Part shown: one piece after another, positions 7,747 to 17,068 of the stretch
How positions within the stretch are numbered: position 1 is the stretch's first letter
How the letters are laid out: every line of letters begins with the position of its first letter
Source of the DNA: a virus
Length of the DNA stretch: 64,000 nucleotides
Reading direction: 5' to 3' (one strand)
Virus record (IMG/VR): IMGVR_UViG_3300027708_000057
Location: 1 to 64,000 of that record
Notes under the pieces: model-generated
Told to the model about the DNA's origin: nothing
Database searches by the model: none
Seen by the model: the letters and a program-made list of their open reading frames with translations, nothing else
Made by a program: the position numbers and the translations under genes

Positions 7747-10700
7747 ATGAAATTATTTGGATTTGAAATAAGTAAAAAGATTGATAAAAGGTCCTCTGAA
7801 AGTGGAGGTCTTGAGATTGATAATACTATTAAGTCATTTGCTATACCGTCGCAAAATGACGGTACTATGTTATTGCCCTCATCATCTGCTGCAGGGTATT
7901 ATGGTCAAATCCTTGATATTGATGGCACCTCCTTTGTTAATGAAAAGGATCTTATTCTTAAATATAGAGCGGCGGCAGGTCAGCCGGAATGTGATACTGC
8001 TATTGCTGATATTACCAATGCTGCAATTATCTCAGACTCAAAGGGAAGCCCAGTCAAGTTAGATCTTGATGTAGTTGATTTACCTCAAAAAGTTAAAGAA
8101 CGAATTTTTGAGGAATTTAATATTATTCTTCAACTACTTGATTTCAATTTTACGGGTTATGATATTTTTCGGAGATGGTATATTGATGGAAAAGTGTATT
8201 TCCATCTACAAATCGATTCATCAAAACCAAAGGACGGAATTAAAGGTATAGTACAAATTGATCCTTTAAAGATCAAGAAAATTAAAGAAATATCTACTAC
8301 TATTGATAGAGTATCTGGCATCAAATCAAATAAGATTACAGCAGAATACTTTTTATATTCCGATGATTTTTCCAGTAGTACAACCGGTGTTAAAATTGAT
8401 CCAAATGCTATTGTATATGTACCTTCAGGGATTCTAGATGAATCTGGGAAAATCTCGATTTCGTATTTACACAAATCCATTAAGTTGGTAAATCAATTGC
8501 AAAAGATGGAAGATTCATTGGTAATCTATCGTGTAGCAAGAGCACCAGAACGCAGAATCTTCTATATCGACGTAGGAAATCTTCCTAAAGGTAAAGCTGA
8601 AGAGTATGTTCAGGGTCTCATGGCGAAATACCGGAATAAATTAGTGTATGACGCTTGCTTGGATATGAATACTTTGATACCTCTTCTTGATGGGCGAACT
8701 TTATCATTAAGAGATATACAAACAGCATTCGAAAATGGTGAGAGATTATGGGCGTATTCATGTGATCCTAATACTGGTAAATTTGTCCCAGGTTTAATTA
8801 CAAGTGCAGGAGTTACTAAATTTAATCAAGATGTTATTAGATTGACTCTTGACAATGGTAAGACTATTACTTGTACTCACGATCATAAATTTCCTGTTTG
8901 GAATAAGGGTAAAGTTGAAGCTAAAGATTTAATTATTGGCGATTCAATGATTCCTTTTTATACACGAGAAGAAAAAATAGTATCTAAACATTCCGGTTAT
9001 CATCAACATTTCGATAATTCTGATAAAAAATGGATATTTACACATAGGGCAGTTTCTATCTGGAAAGATAAAAATTTATTAGATAACGAGTGGGTTTATG
9101 ATACATCTGTAGTAATGGAACAAAAAGGAACTATTCATCATAAGAATTATAATAGATATGATAATTCTCCCGAGAATCTAGTCAAAATGAATAGTAAAGA
9201 TCATTTTAAATATCATAAGCAACATAATGGTCTTGCTGGTAAAATTGGAGGTAAAGTTACAGCCGATAGAATTAGAGCAAAGGGAGATAAATTCTTTCCT
9301 AATTTAGATCCGATTAAAATGCGGCTAATTCATGCTGAGTGTGGAAAAATAGCTGGGCGGTTTGCAGTAGAGAATAAAATAGGAATTCATGGATTATCAC
9401 ATGAAGAAATATGTGATAATGCTAAATTAGGAAGTGATGCTTTATTAGCAAAATTTGCTGATCCTGCTTTTTATGCATCTATATGTGCAATACAAAAGGC
9501 CAGTTGGAATAATAGAGACGATCGTAGATTAGCAGCCGCCGAAAGAGGTAAAACCTTATCTATGGAGCATTTTCAAAATATGAGTGTTCTTGGTAATGGA
9601 TCTCGTTGGGGTTCTAATAAATCCGAAGAAAATAGAAAAGCTCTATCTGAATCACAACAGATAATGTATCCTAAGAATATATCATCAATAATCGAAGATG
9701 CAGTTCGAACAAATAAATCCGTTTCCGATATACTTATCCATATAAATGCTCATATTGATCATAATGAATGGACACATCTGAATGATAAAAAGATTATTAA
9801 ACTTCGTAAATCTATATCACCATTTACACATAAAGACCTTAGGCGTTTATGTAAAACTGCTAGCTTTAATACAATTAAAGAATATAAAGAGGCTCTACTT
9901 TATAAAAATCATAAGATTATTAATATAGAATATCTAGATGAAAAAATTGATGTTGGCACACTTGGTATTGATAAAGATGAAATTTATCATAACTATCACA
10001 CATTTGCTCTAGACGCTGGAATATATACATGCAATTCTACAGGCGACATACGAGATGACAGAAAATCAATGTCAATTTTGGAAGACTTTTTCCTTCCCAG
10101 AAGAGATGGGTGTATTTCTCTTGATACTAAGATTAAAATACTAGATGGCAGAGACACACCTCTAATTGATTTAATTCAAGATTATAATTCAGGTATTCAG
10201 AATTGGGTATATTCAGTATCTCCTGATGGTACTATAGTTCCTGGTAAAATCTCTTGGGCTGGTATAACAAGAAGAAATACTGAAGTTGTTAAAGTTTATC
10301 TCGATAATGGAGAAGTTGTTACAACAACTCCAGATCATAAATTCATTCTTCGTAATGGTGAAAAAGTTGAAGCTAAAGAATTAGTAGTTGGTAGTTCTCT
10401 TGCAACATATAATACTGAAGATACTAATAATCTTCATATAGTTGAAACTATTGAGTTTGTTCCTAATAAGATTGATGTTGGTACTCTTACTATTGATGAA
10501 CATCATGAACATCATGACTATCATAACTTCGCTTTAAGTTCTGGTATATTTGTAATGAATTCCAAAGGTACAGAAATCACCACACTTCCCGGCGGAGAGA
10601 ATCTTTCCGAAATTGCTGATATTAATTTTTTCCAAAAGAAGTTATATCGGTCTCTTAATGTACCATCTGCTCGACTTGAAGCTGATTCATTATTTGTATC

Positions 10701-11235
10701 TGGTCGTTCATCGGAAATTTCAAGAGAGGAAGTAAAGTTTCAAAAGTTTATTTCAAGACTTCGCAAAAAGTTTTCCATAATGTTTTCAGATATGTTGCGA
10801 GTACAGTGTATCCTTAAAGGGATTATCACTTTAAAAGATTGGCCAGCAATTCGAGAATGTATGGGCGTTGACTTTATTGAAGATAATTTTTATTCCGAAC
10901 TTAAAGATTCTGAGATTCTCAGAAATAGATTAGAAGTACTCGAATTGATTCAACCTAGTATAGGAATATATTATTCTAACAAATGGATTCGTTCAAATGT
11001 TCTGAATATGTCTGAGCATGATGTTATTCGTATGCAAGAAGAAATGGATGAAGAGAAAGCAGCTGAAGAAAAAACTCCAACAGAAGAAGAACCTTCCAGC
11101 GAGGAAGAAAAATCTGTTCCAGAAGAAGAACCAGAAGCCGAAGTTCCTGCATCTGAGGAAGAAGAACCATCTCCAGAAGGAGAAGAAGAGAAGCCTGGAA
11201 AAGAATGGTCAATTAATATGAATAAGAGAGCATAA
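7747..11235 (+). CDS. 20: Portal protein (gp20) containing two inteins
   Basis: 1162 residues, of which about 552 remain after removing two inteins (T4 gp20 is 524). The exteins match gp20 closely around the joins: LVYDA/STGDIRDDRK...LEDFFLPRRDG/SKGTEITTLPGGENL. Intein A (residues 304-763) carries an HNH endonuclease; intein B (residues 789-938) is small. The C-terminus is a long acidic tail rich in EEE and PEEE runs, longer than in T4. The portal is the dodecameric ring at the capsid vertex through which DNA is packaged. The ATG follows TATATAAT by only a few bases. Confidence 0.92.
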   Translation: MKLFGFEISKKIDKRSSESGGLEIDNTIKSFAIPSQNDGTMLLPSSSAAGYYGQILDIDGTSFVNEKDLILKYRAAAGQPECDTAIADITNAAIISDSKGSPVKLDLDVVDLPQKVKERIFEEFNIILQLLDFNFTGYDIFRRWYIDGKVYFHLQIDSSKPKDGIKGIVQIDPLKIKKIKEISTTIDRVSGIKSNKITAEYFLYSDDFSSSTTGVKIDPNAIVYVPSGILDESGKISISYLHKSIKLVNQLQKMEDSLVIYRVARAPERRIFYIDVGNLPKGKAEEYVQGLMAKYRNKLVYDACLDMNTLIPLLDGRTLSLRDIQTAFENGERLWAYSCDPNTGKFVPGLITSAGVTKFNQDVIRLTLDNGKTITCTHDHKFPVWNKGKVEAKDLIIGDSMIPFYTREEKIVSKHSGYHQHFDNSDKKWIFTHRAVSIWKDKNLLDNEWVYDTSVVMEQKGTIHHKNYNRYDNSPENLVKMNSKDHFKYHKQHNGLAGKIGGKVTADRIRAKGDKFFPNLDPIKMRLIHAECGKIAGRFAVENKIGIHGLSHEEICDNAKLGSDALLAKFADPAFYASICAIQKASWNNRDDRRLAAAERGKTLSMEHFQNMSVLGNGSRWGSNKSEENRKALSESQQIMYPKNISSIIEDAVRTNKSVSDILIHINAHIDHNEWTHLNDKKIIKLRKSISPFTHKDLRRLCKTASFNTIKEYKEALLYKNHKIINIEYLDEKIDVGTLGIDKDEIYHNYHTFALDAGIYTCNSTGDIRDDRKSMSILEDFFLPRRDGCISLDTKIKILDGRDTPLIDLIQDYNSGIQNWVYSVSPDGTIVPGKISWAGITRRNTEVVKVYLDNGEVVTTTPDHKFILRNGEKVEAKELVVGSSLATYNTEDTNNLHIVETIEFVPNKIDVGTLTIDEHHEHHDYHNFALSSGIFVMNSKGTEITTLPGGENLSEIADINFFQKKLYRSLNVPSARLEADSLFVSGRSSEISREEVKFQKFISRLRKKFSIMFSDMLRVQCILKGIITLKDWPAIRECMGVDFIEDNFYSELKDSEILRNRLEVLELIQPSIGIYYSNKWIRSNVLNMSEHDVIRMQEEMDEEKAAEEKTPTEEEPSSEEEKSVPEEEPEAEVPASEEEEPSPEGEEEKPGKEWSINMNKRA
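8656..10035 (+). other. Portal intein A with HNH homing endonuclease domain (460 residues)
   Basis: Cys1 after LVYDA and a final Cys-Asn before Ser+1. Splicing block B is CTHDHKFPV. The HNH motif is clear (IHHKNYNRYDNSPENL...HFKYHK), followed by repeated helical segments and a region near the end (FTHKDLRRLCKTASFNTIKE) that looks like a DNA-binding helix-turn-helix. It is full length and has no stop, so it may be an active mobile element. Confidence 0.88.
10111..10560 (+). other. Portal intein B (mini-intein, 150 residues)
   Basis: Starts CISLDTKIKI after PRRDG and ends FVMN before Ser+1, with block B TTPDHKFIL. No endonuclease. Its splicing blocks resemble those of intein A (both have a .IDVGTL.ID....H.YH.FAL segment), so one may derive from the other. 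Only 25 extein residues separate the two. Confidence 0.87.
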
Positions 11236-11261
11236 AATTCTAAATTATTTTATTTACAAAC

Positions 11262-11269
11262 TATAAATA
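11262..11269 (+). promoter_or_regulatory. Late promoter TATAAATA before prohead core genes
   Basis: Exact consensus, five bases before the ATG at 11275. Confidence 0.7.
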
Positions 11270-11274
11270 CAAAT

Positions 11275-11694
11275 ATGATTGAAAACTTTTTAAATAATCT
11301 TGCTTCTGATAATACAGAAAAGACGGATGCATCATTCAATAACCTTATTATGACCAAGGTTAATACTGTTCTTGATATTAGTCGAATCGAGTTGACTTCT
11401 GATATCTTTAATAAGCAAAAGAGTGTGTCTGAATCTGCAGATGATGCTTATAAATGTGCTCTTGCACAAGAACAATCTAATCCACGATTTGTAGAATCTC
11501 AAGATATTATTGCTCAAGGACTTACTCCTACTCAAGCTCAAGCGTTTGATAGTATGATTTCTCAATGGGTTATTACTGGTGGAAATCTTCAACAACTACT
11601 TCGAAATTTCTATCAAAAACTTTTACTTTCCGGTAATAATATATCAAATCCTCGTATGCAAAAGGCTTTGGCATTTGTTCTCGATAAACTATAA
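11275..11694 (+). CDS. Prohead core protein, paralogue 1 (gp67/gp68-like position)
   Basis: 139 residues. The N-terminal ~45 residues (M-I-x-x-F-(L/I)...D(N/K)...I..KVN..LD..R(I/V)E) are shared with the next two proteins. It lies between portal and protease, where T4 has the small prohead core genes 67 and 68. Such proteins help form the internal scaffold and are processed by gp21. Assignment rests on position and length; sequence similarity to T4 is weak. Confidence 0.6.
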   Translation: MIENFLNNLASDNTEKTDASFNNLIMTKVNTVLDISRIELTSDIFNKQKSVSESADDAYKCALAQEQSNPRFVESQDIIAQGLTPTQAQAFDSMISQWVITGGNLQQLLRNFYQKLLLSGNNISNPRMQKALAFVLDKL

Positions 11695-11700
11695 AATCTT

Positions 11701-12129
11701 ATGATTAAAAAATTCATTAAACTTATATCGGAAGATAATAAATTTGCAAAAGATGCAATGCTTACTAATATTATTATGACTAAAGTCAATACGGCCCTTG
11801 ATATTAAACGGATTGAAATGGCTGTTAGTGTATATAATGAATCGATGGAGGATGATATAGCTTTTGGTAAGCAAGAATTTCTAAAATTAAACCTTAAAGT
11901 GGGAGCTCATACTAATGTAGGCGATTTTATTAAGTCAGATGATGATGCTGCTTATTTTATGAATGGTCCAAATAGGAAAACTATACCATTTGGAGCAAAA
12001 GTTATTGGTGGTAAATCTACTTTTTCTAATATCCGGGTATTAACTGATATAGAATGGGAAGAAAAACAGCAAACTCATACAGATACAATGCAAGCTCATG
12101 TGAATAGAACTCCCAAACGTATTGACTAA
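11701..12129 (+). CDS. Prohead core protein, paralogue 2
   Basis: 142 residues, starting six bases after the previous stop. Shares the MIKKFI...SEDN...IIMTKVNTALDI.RIE leader with its neighbours; the C-terminal half (GAKVIGGKSTF...) differs. Likely an internal prohead protein. Its stop overlaps the next start (TAATG). Confidence 0.6.
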   Translation: MIKKFIKLISEDNKFAKDAMLTNIIMTKVNTALDIKRIEMAVSVYNESMEDDIAFGKQEFLKLNLKVGAHTNVGDFIKSDDDAAYFMNGPNRKTIPFGAKVIGGKSTFSNIRVLTDIEWEEKQQTHTDTMQAHVNRTPKRID

Positions 12130-13112
12130 TGATAAAATCTTTCTTAAATTACATAGCAGATGATAATACTGAATTGAGCAATTCAACTCTTCATAAATTA
12201 ATTAGGAAGAAGGTGAATGAATCTATCTTAGATAAAAAAGTAGAATTATCTGTTGATATTTTAAATGAAAATCCGGTAACTGATAAAGTAAAAATATTAG
12301 GTAAAGCTGGACTATATCCAAAAGATGATGAACTTGATATATTACGCAGTATAAACATTATTTCTAACGGTGGAGACCTTTCAACCATTCAAAGAAAAAA
12401 GGCTTATAATCTTTTACTTAAACTTATTGAAATTGATACAAGTTCAGATCTTTTTATTAAGATAAAACAACATCTAGAAAATGATCAAGTTAAGTTAGGG
12501 GAGAATATAATGAGAAACGAATCTATTGAAAATCCATCCATAGTTGATACTATTGAAAATGATTCAACAAAAAAGAAATCTAGTATAGATGCTATCTTTA
12601 AAAAATTAAGAGGCAAAGATTCTGAATTAACAATGCTTGATTATAACAGATTACATGATTTATTTTATGATGGAGATGGATCTGATAAAAATTGGTCTGA
12701 TACAAAGAAAAAATTAAAGGCTATCCTTGCTGATTATTCTGAAGATGAAGAGATTCCAGATTTAATTCAATCTTTGACTGCTGCTATTAATAAAGGAGCT
12801 AAACTTGTAATATCTCCTGAAAAGGATAATGAAGATAAAATTACTCTTGTAAATAAGCTTGGCAATAAACTTGAGATAATTAAAGAACTTGAAGGTAAAC
12901 TTGAGCCATTAGATTATGAGGATGTGTATAACATATTCTTTAGAAATAAAGCTGATATGGAAGCCGGAAAAGAAATATTGATTAGGTTAATCGCGCAATA
13001 TAAAGAAAATGAAGAGGCTACAACAGTATTAAATAAATTAGCTCCAATGTTAGGAATTAAATCTAAAGAATCTCCGGAAATTGCGCCTGAGGAAGATGAA
13101 GATGAGGAATAA
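12129..13112 (+). CDS. Prohead core protein, paralogue 3 (extended, acidic)
   Basis: 327 residues. The N-terminal ~45 residues match the two preceding proteins. The remainder appears to hold repeated helical modules (SELTMLDYNRLHDLFY... and LEPLDYEDVYNIFF...) and ends in the acidic EEDEDEE. No known function beyond its position in the prohead cluster. The acid-rich end resembles other T4 core proteins. Confidence 0.6.
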   Translation: MIKSFLNYIADDNTELSNSTLHKLIRKKVNESILDKKVELSVDILNENPVTDKVKILGKAGLYPKDDELDILRSINIISNGGDLSTIQRKKAYNLLLKLIEIDTSSDLFIKIKQHLENDQVKLGENIMRNESIENPSIVDTIENDSTKKKSSIDAIFKKLRGKDSELTMLDYNRLHDLFYDGDGSDKNWSDTKKKLKAILADYSEDEEIPDLIQSLTAAINKGAKLVISPEKDNEDKITLVNKLGNKLEIIKELEGKLEPLDYEDVYNIFFRNKADMEAGKEILIRLIAQYKENEEATTVLNKLAPMLGIKSKESPEIAPEEDEDEE

Positions 13113-13134
13113 ATGCAGAAAAACATGCTAAAAC

Positions 13135-13142
13135 TATAAATA
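13135..13142 (+). promoter_or_regulatory. Late promoter TATAAATA (distal) before gp21
   Basis: Exact consensus about 48 bases before the gp21 start, ahead of a small hairpin (GTGCT/AGCAC, 13155-13172). Confidence 0.6.
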
Positions 13143-13176
13143 GAATTGTAATAAGTGCTTGAAAATGAGCACAAAA

Positions 13177-13184
13177 TATAAATA
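13177..13184 (+). promoter_or_regulatory. Late promoter TATAAATA (proximal) before gp21
   Basis: Exact consensus, five bases before the ATG at 13190. Confidence 0.65.
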
Positions 13185-13189
13185 AACAC

Positions 13190-13852
13190 ATGCTTTTAAT
13201 AACAGAAACTCTTGATTCTACTGTAAACCACATAACCGAAATGAATGGTTCTGGAGGTCAGAATCATTATATCACTGGCTGCTATATGCAGAGTGAGGTT
13301 GAGAATCGTAATAGACGCATTTATCCACGACAGATTCTTGAAAGAGCTGTTACAAAATATATTGATGAATATGTAAGTAAAGGCCGGGCAATTTCTGAGT
13401 TGGCTCATCCGTCTGGGCCTGCTATTAATCTTGATAAAGTATCGCATCGAATTACTGAACTCGCTTGGGTTGGTAATGATGTTATGGGTAAGGCTTTGAT
13501 TCTTAATACTCCCATGGGTCTTATCGTAAAAGGTCTGCTTGATGGTGGTTGTAAGCTTGGTGTATCTTCTCGCGGATTGGGAACGGTTTCTTCTCGTAAT
13601 GGTAAGACTTATGTTAATGATGATTATGCTCTTACAGCAATTGATATTGTTCAAGATCCATCGGCTCCTGCTGCATTTGTTAATGGTATAATGGAAATGA
13701 CAGAATACTTCTATGACACCAATACAGATATTGTGGCAGAAACTTCTGAAAAATATAAGAAGTTCATGAAAAATTTAAGTTCGCCTCAATTGGTTGAACA
13801 ACAGACTAAATTGTTTGCTCAATTTTTAAATGAGATAAACATAAAACTTTAA
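13190..13852 (+). CDS. 21: Prohead core protease (gp21)
   Basis: 220 residues (T4 gp21 is 212). Shared blocks are the (M/E)QSEV.NRN.R.YP..ILE.AV segment, the catalytic His in ELAHP, and the catalytic Ser in GVSSRGLG. This serine protease cleaves prohead scaffold and capsid proteins at I/L-x-E sites during maturation. It is preceded by two late promoters and followed by scaffold and capsid genes. Confidence 0.92.
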   Translation: MLLITETLDSTVNHITEMNGSGGQNHYITGCYMQSEVENRNRRIYPRQILERAVTKYIDEYVSKGRAISELAHPSGPAINLDKVSHRITELAWVGNDVMGKALILNTPMGLIVKGLLDGGCKLGVSSRGLGTVSSRNGKTYVNDDYALTAIDIVQDPSAPAAFVNGIMEMTEYFYDTNTDIVAETSEKYKKFMKNLSSPQLVEQQTKLFAQFLNEINIKL

Positions 13853-13980
13853 CTATGGAGACCAACGTTGTTGTGAAGTGAATATTGGTATGGAACTAGT
13901 GAAAATAAACATGAGACTGAAAGCTAAAGAAATTGTTCTTTAATTTCCTCTCCAACTCAAACAAACAAAAGTAATAAAAT

Positions 13981-15372
13981 ATGAAGCATAAAACAAATAT
14001 TGAAGACGAGGATACCATTGAAGATATCTCCGAAAATACATTACTTTCTCTTGATGAGCTTGCAGGAATTGCAAAGGCAATTGCGGAAGCCAAAGGTAAG
14101 AAGAAAGATGATAAAGATAGTGATGAGGAAATAGATGCAAAGCTTGGTCCTAAGGATGAAGCTAAAAAGTCTAAGTCTAAAAAGATTACATCTGACGAAG
14201 ATGAAGATAATTCAGATGATGAAGATGATGAAGATGAAGAAAATTCAGATGATGAAGATGAAGAAAATTCAGATGATGAAGATGATGAAGATGATGAAGA
14301 TGACGAGAATTTAAATGAAGATGAAGAAAATTCAGATGATGAAGAAGAAGCTGAAAAAACTAAACAGTTGAAGCAAACTGGTTTGTTTAGTGATGCTGAT
14401 ATTAAGAAAGTCATTATTACCCTTAAACTAATTAAGGATGAGGAAGAAGTTAGCCAAGAACAAAAAGACTTGGTTGTTTCAGTATTTCTCAAATTAGTTG
14501 GTTTAGTTACTGGTGATGAAGATGTATTCGAAAAGCTTAAAAAAACTATAAAGAGTGCCGAAGAAAATTCAGAAAACAAGAAGTCTAAGAAAGAAGAATC
14601 CATCAAAGTTGATCATTCTGATATCACTCGTCTAGTTGAATCTGAAGAAGGTCTTACAGAAGAATTCAAGGAACGTGCTACTATTATTTTTGAAGCAGCA
14701 GTTCTTTCTAAGGTTTCTGAAATTAGATCTAATCTTGAAGAAGAATATGAAACTCGTTTGAGTGAAGAAACTGAAACTATTAAAGATAATCTCATTGAAA
14801 AGATTGATAATTATCTCACTTATGCAGTTGAGGCTTGGGTAGAAGAAAACAAAGTCGCCATTGAATCAAGTTTGCGTACTGAAATTGCAGAGAACTTCAT
14901 TACTTCTTTAAAATCTGTATTCGTCGAACATTATATTGAAGTGCCTGAAAGTAAGGTTGATCTGTTTGCTAATCTAGAAGCAGAAGTAATCAAGCTTAAA
15001 AAAGATGTACGTGAAGCTGAACGAATTTCTGAATCCTTAGCCGCCGGAGTAATCACTCTGACCCGCGAAAAGATTATGCAGGAATCATTCTCTGATCTTG
15101 CTGATACACAGGTAGAAAAACTAAAGTCACTTGTCGAAGACGTTGAGTTTGTTAATGCATCTTCTTACAAAAAGAAGATTGATACAATTAAGAAATTCTA
15201 TATTACCGGATTAGATAATGACACAGAAACATTGCACGAAGACTACGATGATAATGCATATGTTAGTACTGAAACCATTGTAGAAAATGAAACCATGGAT
15301 GAAGATTACGTATCTCCAATCATGTCAAGATATTTAACCGCTATCTCACGTTCAGCTAAGGCTGCAAGCTAA
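13981..15372 (+). CDS. 22: Major prohead scaffold protein (gp22)
   Basis: 463 residues, longer than T4 gp22 (269) because of a very acidic low-complexity block (roughly residues 45-125, runs of D/E with S and N). The C-terminal region (TREKIMQESFSDLADTQVEK ... VEFVNASSYKKKIDTIK) is the conserved gp22 signature. It forms the core on which gp23 assembles and is degraded by gp21. Lies between protease and capsid genes. Confidence 0.88.
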   Translation: MKHKTNIEDEDTIEDISENTLLSLDELAGIAKAIAEAKGKKKDDKDSDEEIDAKLGPKDEAKKSKSKKITSDEDEDNSDDEDDEDEENSDDEDEENSDDEDDEDDEDDENLNEDEENSDDEEEAEKTKQLKQTGLFSDADIKKVIITLKLIKDEEEVSQEQKDLVVSVFLKLVGLVTGDEDVFEKLKKTIKSAEENSENKKSKKEESIKVDHSDITRLVESEEGLTEEFKERATIIFEAAVLSKVSEIRSNLEEEYETRLSEETETIKDNLIEKIDNYLTYAVEAWVEENKVAIESSLRTEIAENFITSLKSVFVEHYIEVPESKVDLFANLEAEVIKLKKDVREAERISESLAAGVITLTREKIMQESFSDLADTQVEKLKSLVEDVEFVNASSYKKKIDTIKKFYITGLDNDTETLHEDYDDNAYVSTETIVENETMDEDYVSPIMSRYLTAISRSAKAAS

Positions 15373-15430
15373 AGCAACATGAAATAAGGTTCTAACCAAA
15401 ACAACAACAACAACAAAATAGAATAAAAAT

Positions 15431-16846
15431 ATGTTCAACTCAGAACAACTCGAAAAGAAGTGGGCTCCTGTACTAGAAACTCGTGATGCTCCAAAGTTCA
15501 AGGATAACTATCGTCGTGCTATCACTGCGGTTCTCCTAGAAAATCAAGAAAAGGCGATGCATGAAGAAAATTCGGCATCTAATTTCCTCAACGAAAGTAA
15601 TACTATCGGTGGTTCAGCTATCGGTGGTGGTACTGGTGCAGTTAAGACTTGGGACCCTGTCCTTATTAGTCTTGTGCGTCGCGCAATGCCAAACATTGTT
15701 GCGTATGATATTGCTGGCGTTCAGCCAATGACCATGCCTACTGGCTTGATCTTTGCTATGCGTTCTCAATACCAAGATAAAGACGGTGCTAATACAGTTG
15801 AAGCATTGTATAACACTCCTGATACTAGTTTCTCTGGTGATGACCAAGTTGGTGGCCGTCAAGGTCTTACTACTGCTATTGGTGAAACTCTATCTGGCAA
15901 CTCAGCTTCTAATACAACAACATGGGTCGATCCAAATGCTGCTAATGGATATCGTACAGATGGTGGTACTGCTGCAACATATAACCTCGGTCAAACTAAT
16001 GGTGCTAGCGGCGGCGCTGCTGGTGGTTTCGGTCAAATGGGTTTCACTGTCGATAAAACAACTGTTACTGCTAAGACTCGCGCCCTTAAGGCTGAGTACA
16101 CAATGGAATTGGCCCAAGACCTTAAGGCCGTTCACGGTCTTGATGCTGAAGCTGAACTTGCTAACATCCTATCGGTTGAAATCCTTGCAGAAATTAATCG
16201 CGAAGTACTTAGCACTGTTAATGCCAAAGCAAAGCTTGGTGGTATTATCTCCAATGGAACTCCTTCTGGCTACTTCGATATCAATGAAGATGCAGATGGT
16301 CGCTGGGCCGTTGAAAAATTCAAGTCATTAATCTATCAGATTGAGCTTGAAGCTAATGCAGTCGCCAAAGCAACACGTAGAGGGAAAGGTAACATTGTTA
16401 TCTGTTCATCTAATGTAGCCTCAGCACTTGCTGCCGCTGGTGTTATGGACTATGCTCCTGCTATGTCAACCAACTTGAATGTTGATGATACTGGTAATGT
16501 ATTCACAGGTATGATCAATGGTCGTCTCAAGGTGTTCATTGACCCATATGCTGATACTGATTATATCAATGTTGGTTATCGTGGTTCTAATGCATATGAT
16601 GCAGGTATCTTTTACTGCCCATATGTCCCTCTAACCATGGTGCGTGCCGTCAATCCTGAAACCTTTCAACCAAAGATCGGCTTTAAGACACGTTATGGTC
16701 TTGTTGCCAATCCTTTCGCTGGTGGTGCAGCTTCAACTGAAACTGGTGCTAATCGCGCCAACCCTTACTTCCGTATCTTCGGAGTAACTGGTCTTGGTCA
16801 AGGTTCTGATATTCCTACTGGCCGTAGTAACAAATACGGTTACTAA
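15431..16846 (+). CDS. 23: Major capsid protein (gp23)
   Basis: 471 residues (T4 gp23 is 521). It begins LEKKWAPVLE and contains the VRRAMPNIVAYDI, GVQPMTMPTGLIFAMRS and KTRYGLVANPF blocks typical of T4-like capsid proteins. HK97-type fold. The N-terminal ~50-65 residues (ending near FLNES) should be removed by gp21. Codon choice is richer in G/C-ending codons than most neighbours, as often seen in highly expressed genes. Followed by a strong terminator. Confidence 0.95.
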   Translation: MFNSEQLEKKWAPVLETRDAPKFKDNYRRAITAVLLENQEKAMHEENSASNFLNESNTIGGSAIGGGTGAVKTWDPVLISLVRRAMPNIVAYDIAGVQPMTMPTGLIFAMRSQYQDKDGANTVEALYNTPDTSFSGDDQVGGRQGLTTAIGETLSGNSASNTTTWVDPNAANGYRTDGGTAATYNLGQTNGASGGAAGGFGQMGFTVDKTTVTAKTRALKAEYTMELAQDLKAVHGLDAEAELANILSVEILAEINREVLSTVNAKAKLGGIISNGTPSGYFDINEDADGRWAVEKFKSLIYQIELEANAVAKATRRGKGNIVICSSNVASALAAAGVMDYAPAMSTNLNVDDTGNVFTGMINGRLKVFIDPYADTDYINVGYRGSNAYDAGIFYCPYVPLTMVRAVNPETFQPKIGFKTRYGLVANPFAGGAASTETGANRANPYFRIFGVTGLGQGSDIPTGRSNKYGY

Positions 16847-16858
16847 GCTAATTAGTAA

Positions 16859-16885
16859 CAGATTATATTTCTAAAGTATAATCTG
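16859..16885 (+). other. Perfect hairpin after gp23
   Basis: Nine-bp stem (CAGATTATA/TATAATCTG) with a nine-base loop, shortly after the gp23 stop. It may protect the message 3' end. Confidence 0.55.
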
Positions 16886-16899
16886 ATTACGAAAATTCA

Positions 16900-16936
16900 A
16901 AGGGTCTCCTGTAAAAAGGAGATCCTTTTTTGTTTT
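16900..16936 (+). terminator. Rho-independent terminator of the capsid gene
   Basis: Stem AAGGGTCTCC/GGAGATCCTT followed by TTTTTTGTTTT. Confidence 0.88.
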
Positions 16937-17035
16937 ATAATATCGGAAATTCATATAGGTTAATTCTATGAGGAATTGGAAGATAATCAAGTTTAGATGT
17001 GCAATCAAGAAATTCGTTCCAATATACATGAGCTT

Positions 17036-17068
17036 ATAGTTACAATTTTTAATAAAAATTGTAACTAT
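17036..17068. repeat. Solo palindrome related to the end of the TnpB-like element
   Basis: A 16-base arm (ATAGTTACAATTTTTA) and its exact complement around one central base. The outer part ATTGTAACTAT is the same as that flanking both TnpB-like copies (27723-27760 and 34453-34492). No element lies beside it, so it may be a solo end or excision scar. Confidence 0.6.

Noticed and set aside
11018-11221. Lys/Leu-rich frames around the portal C-terminus on both strands
   Set aside because: By-products of the repetitive Glu codons in the portal's acidic tail.
13896-14606. Long serine-rich frame antisense to gp22
   Set aside because: It is the mirror of the acidic D/E codon block of the scaffold gene; low complexity and no start context.
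15753-16331. Alternative 192-codon frame inside the capsid gene
   Set aside because: Leucine-rich shadow of gp23 in another frame with no similarity to anything recognised.
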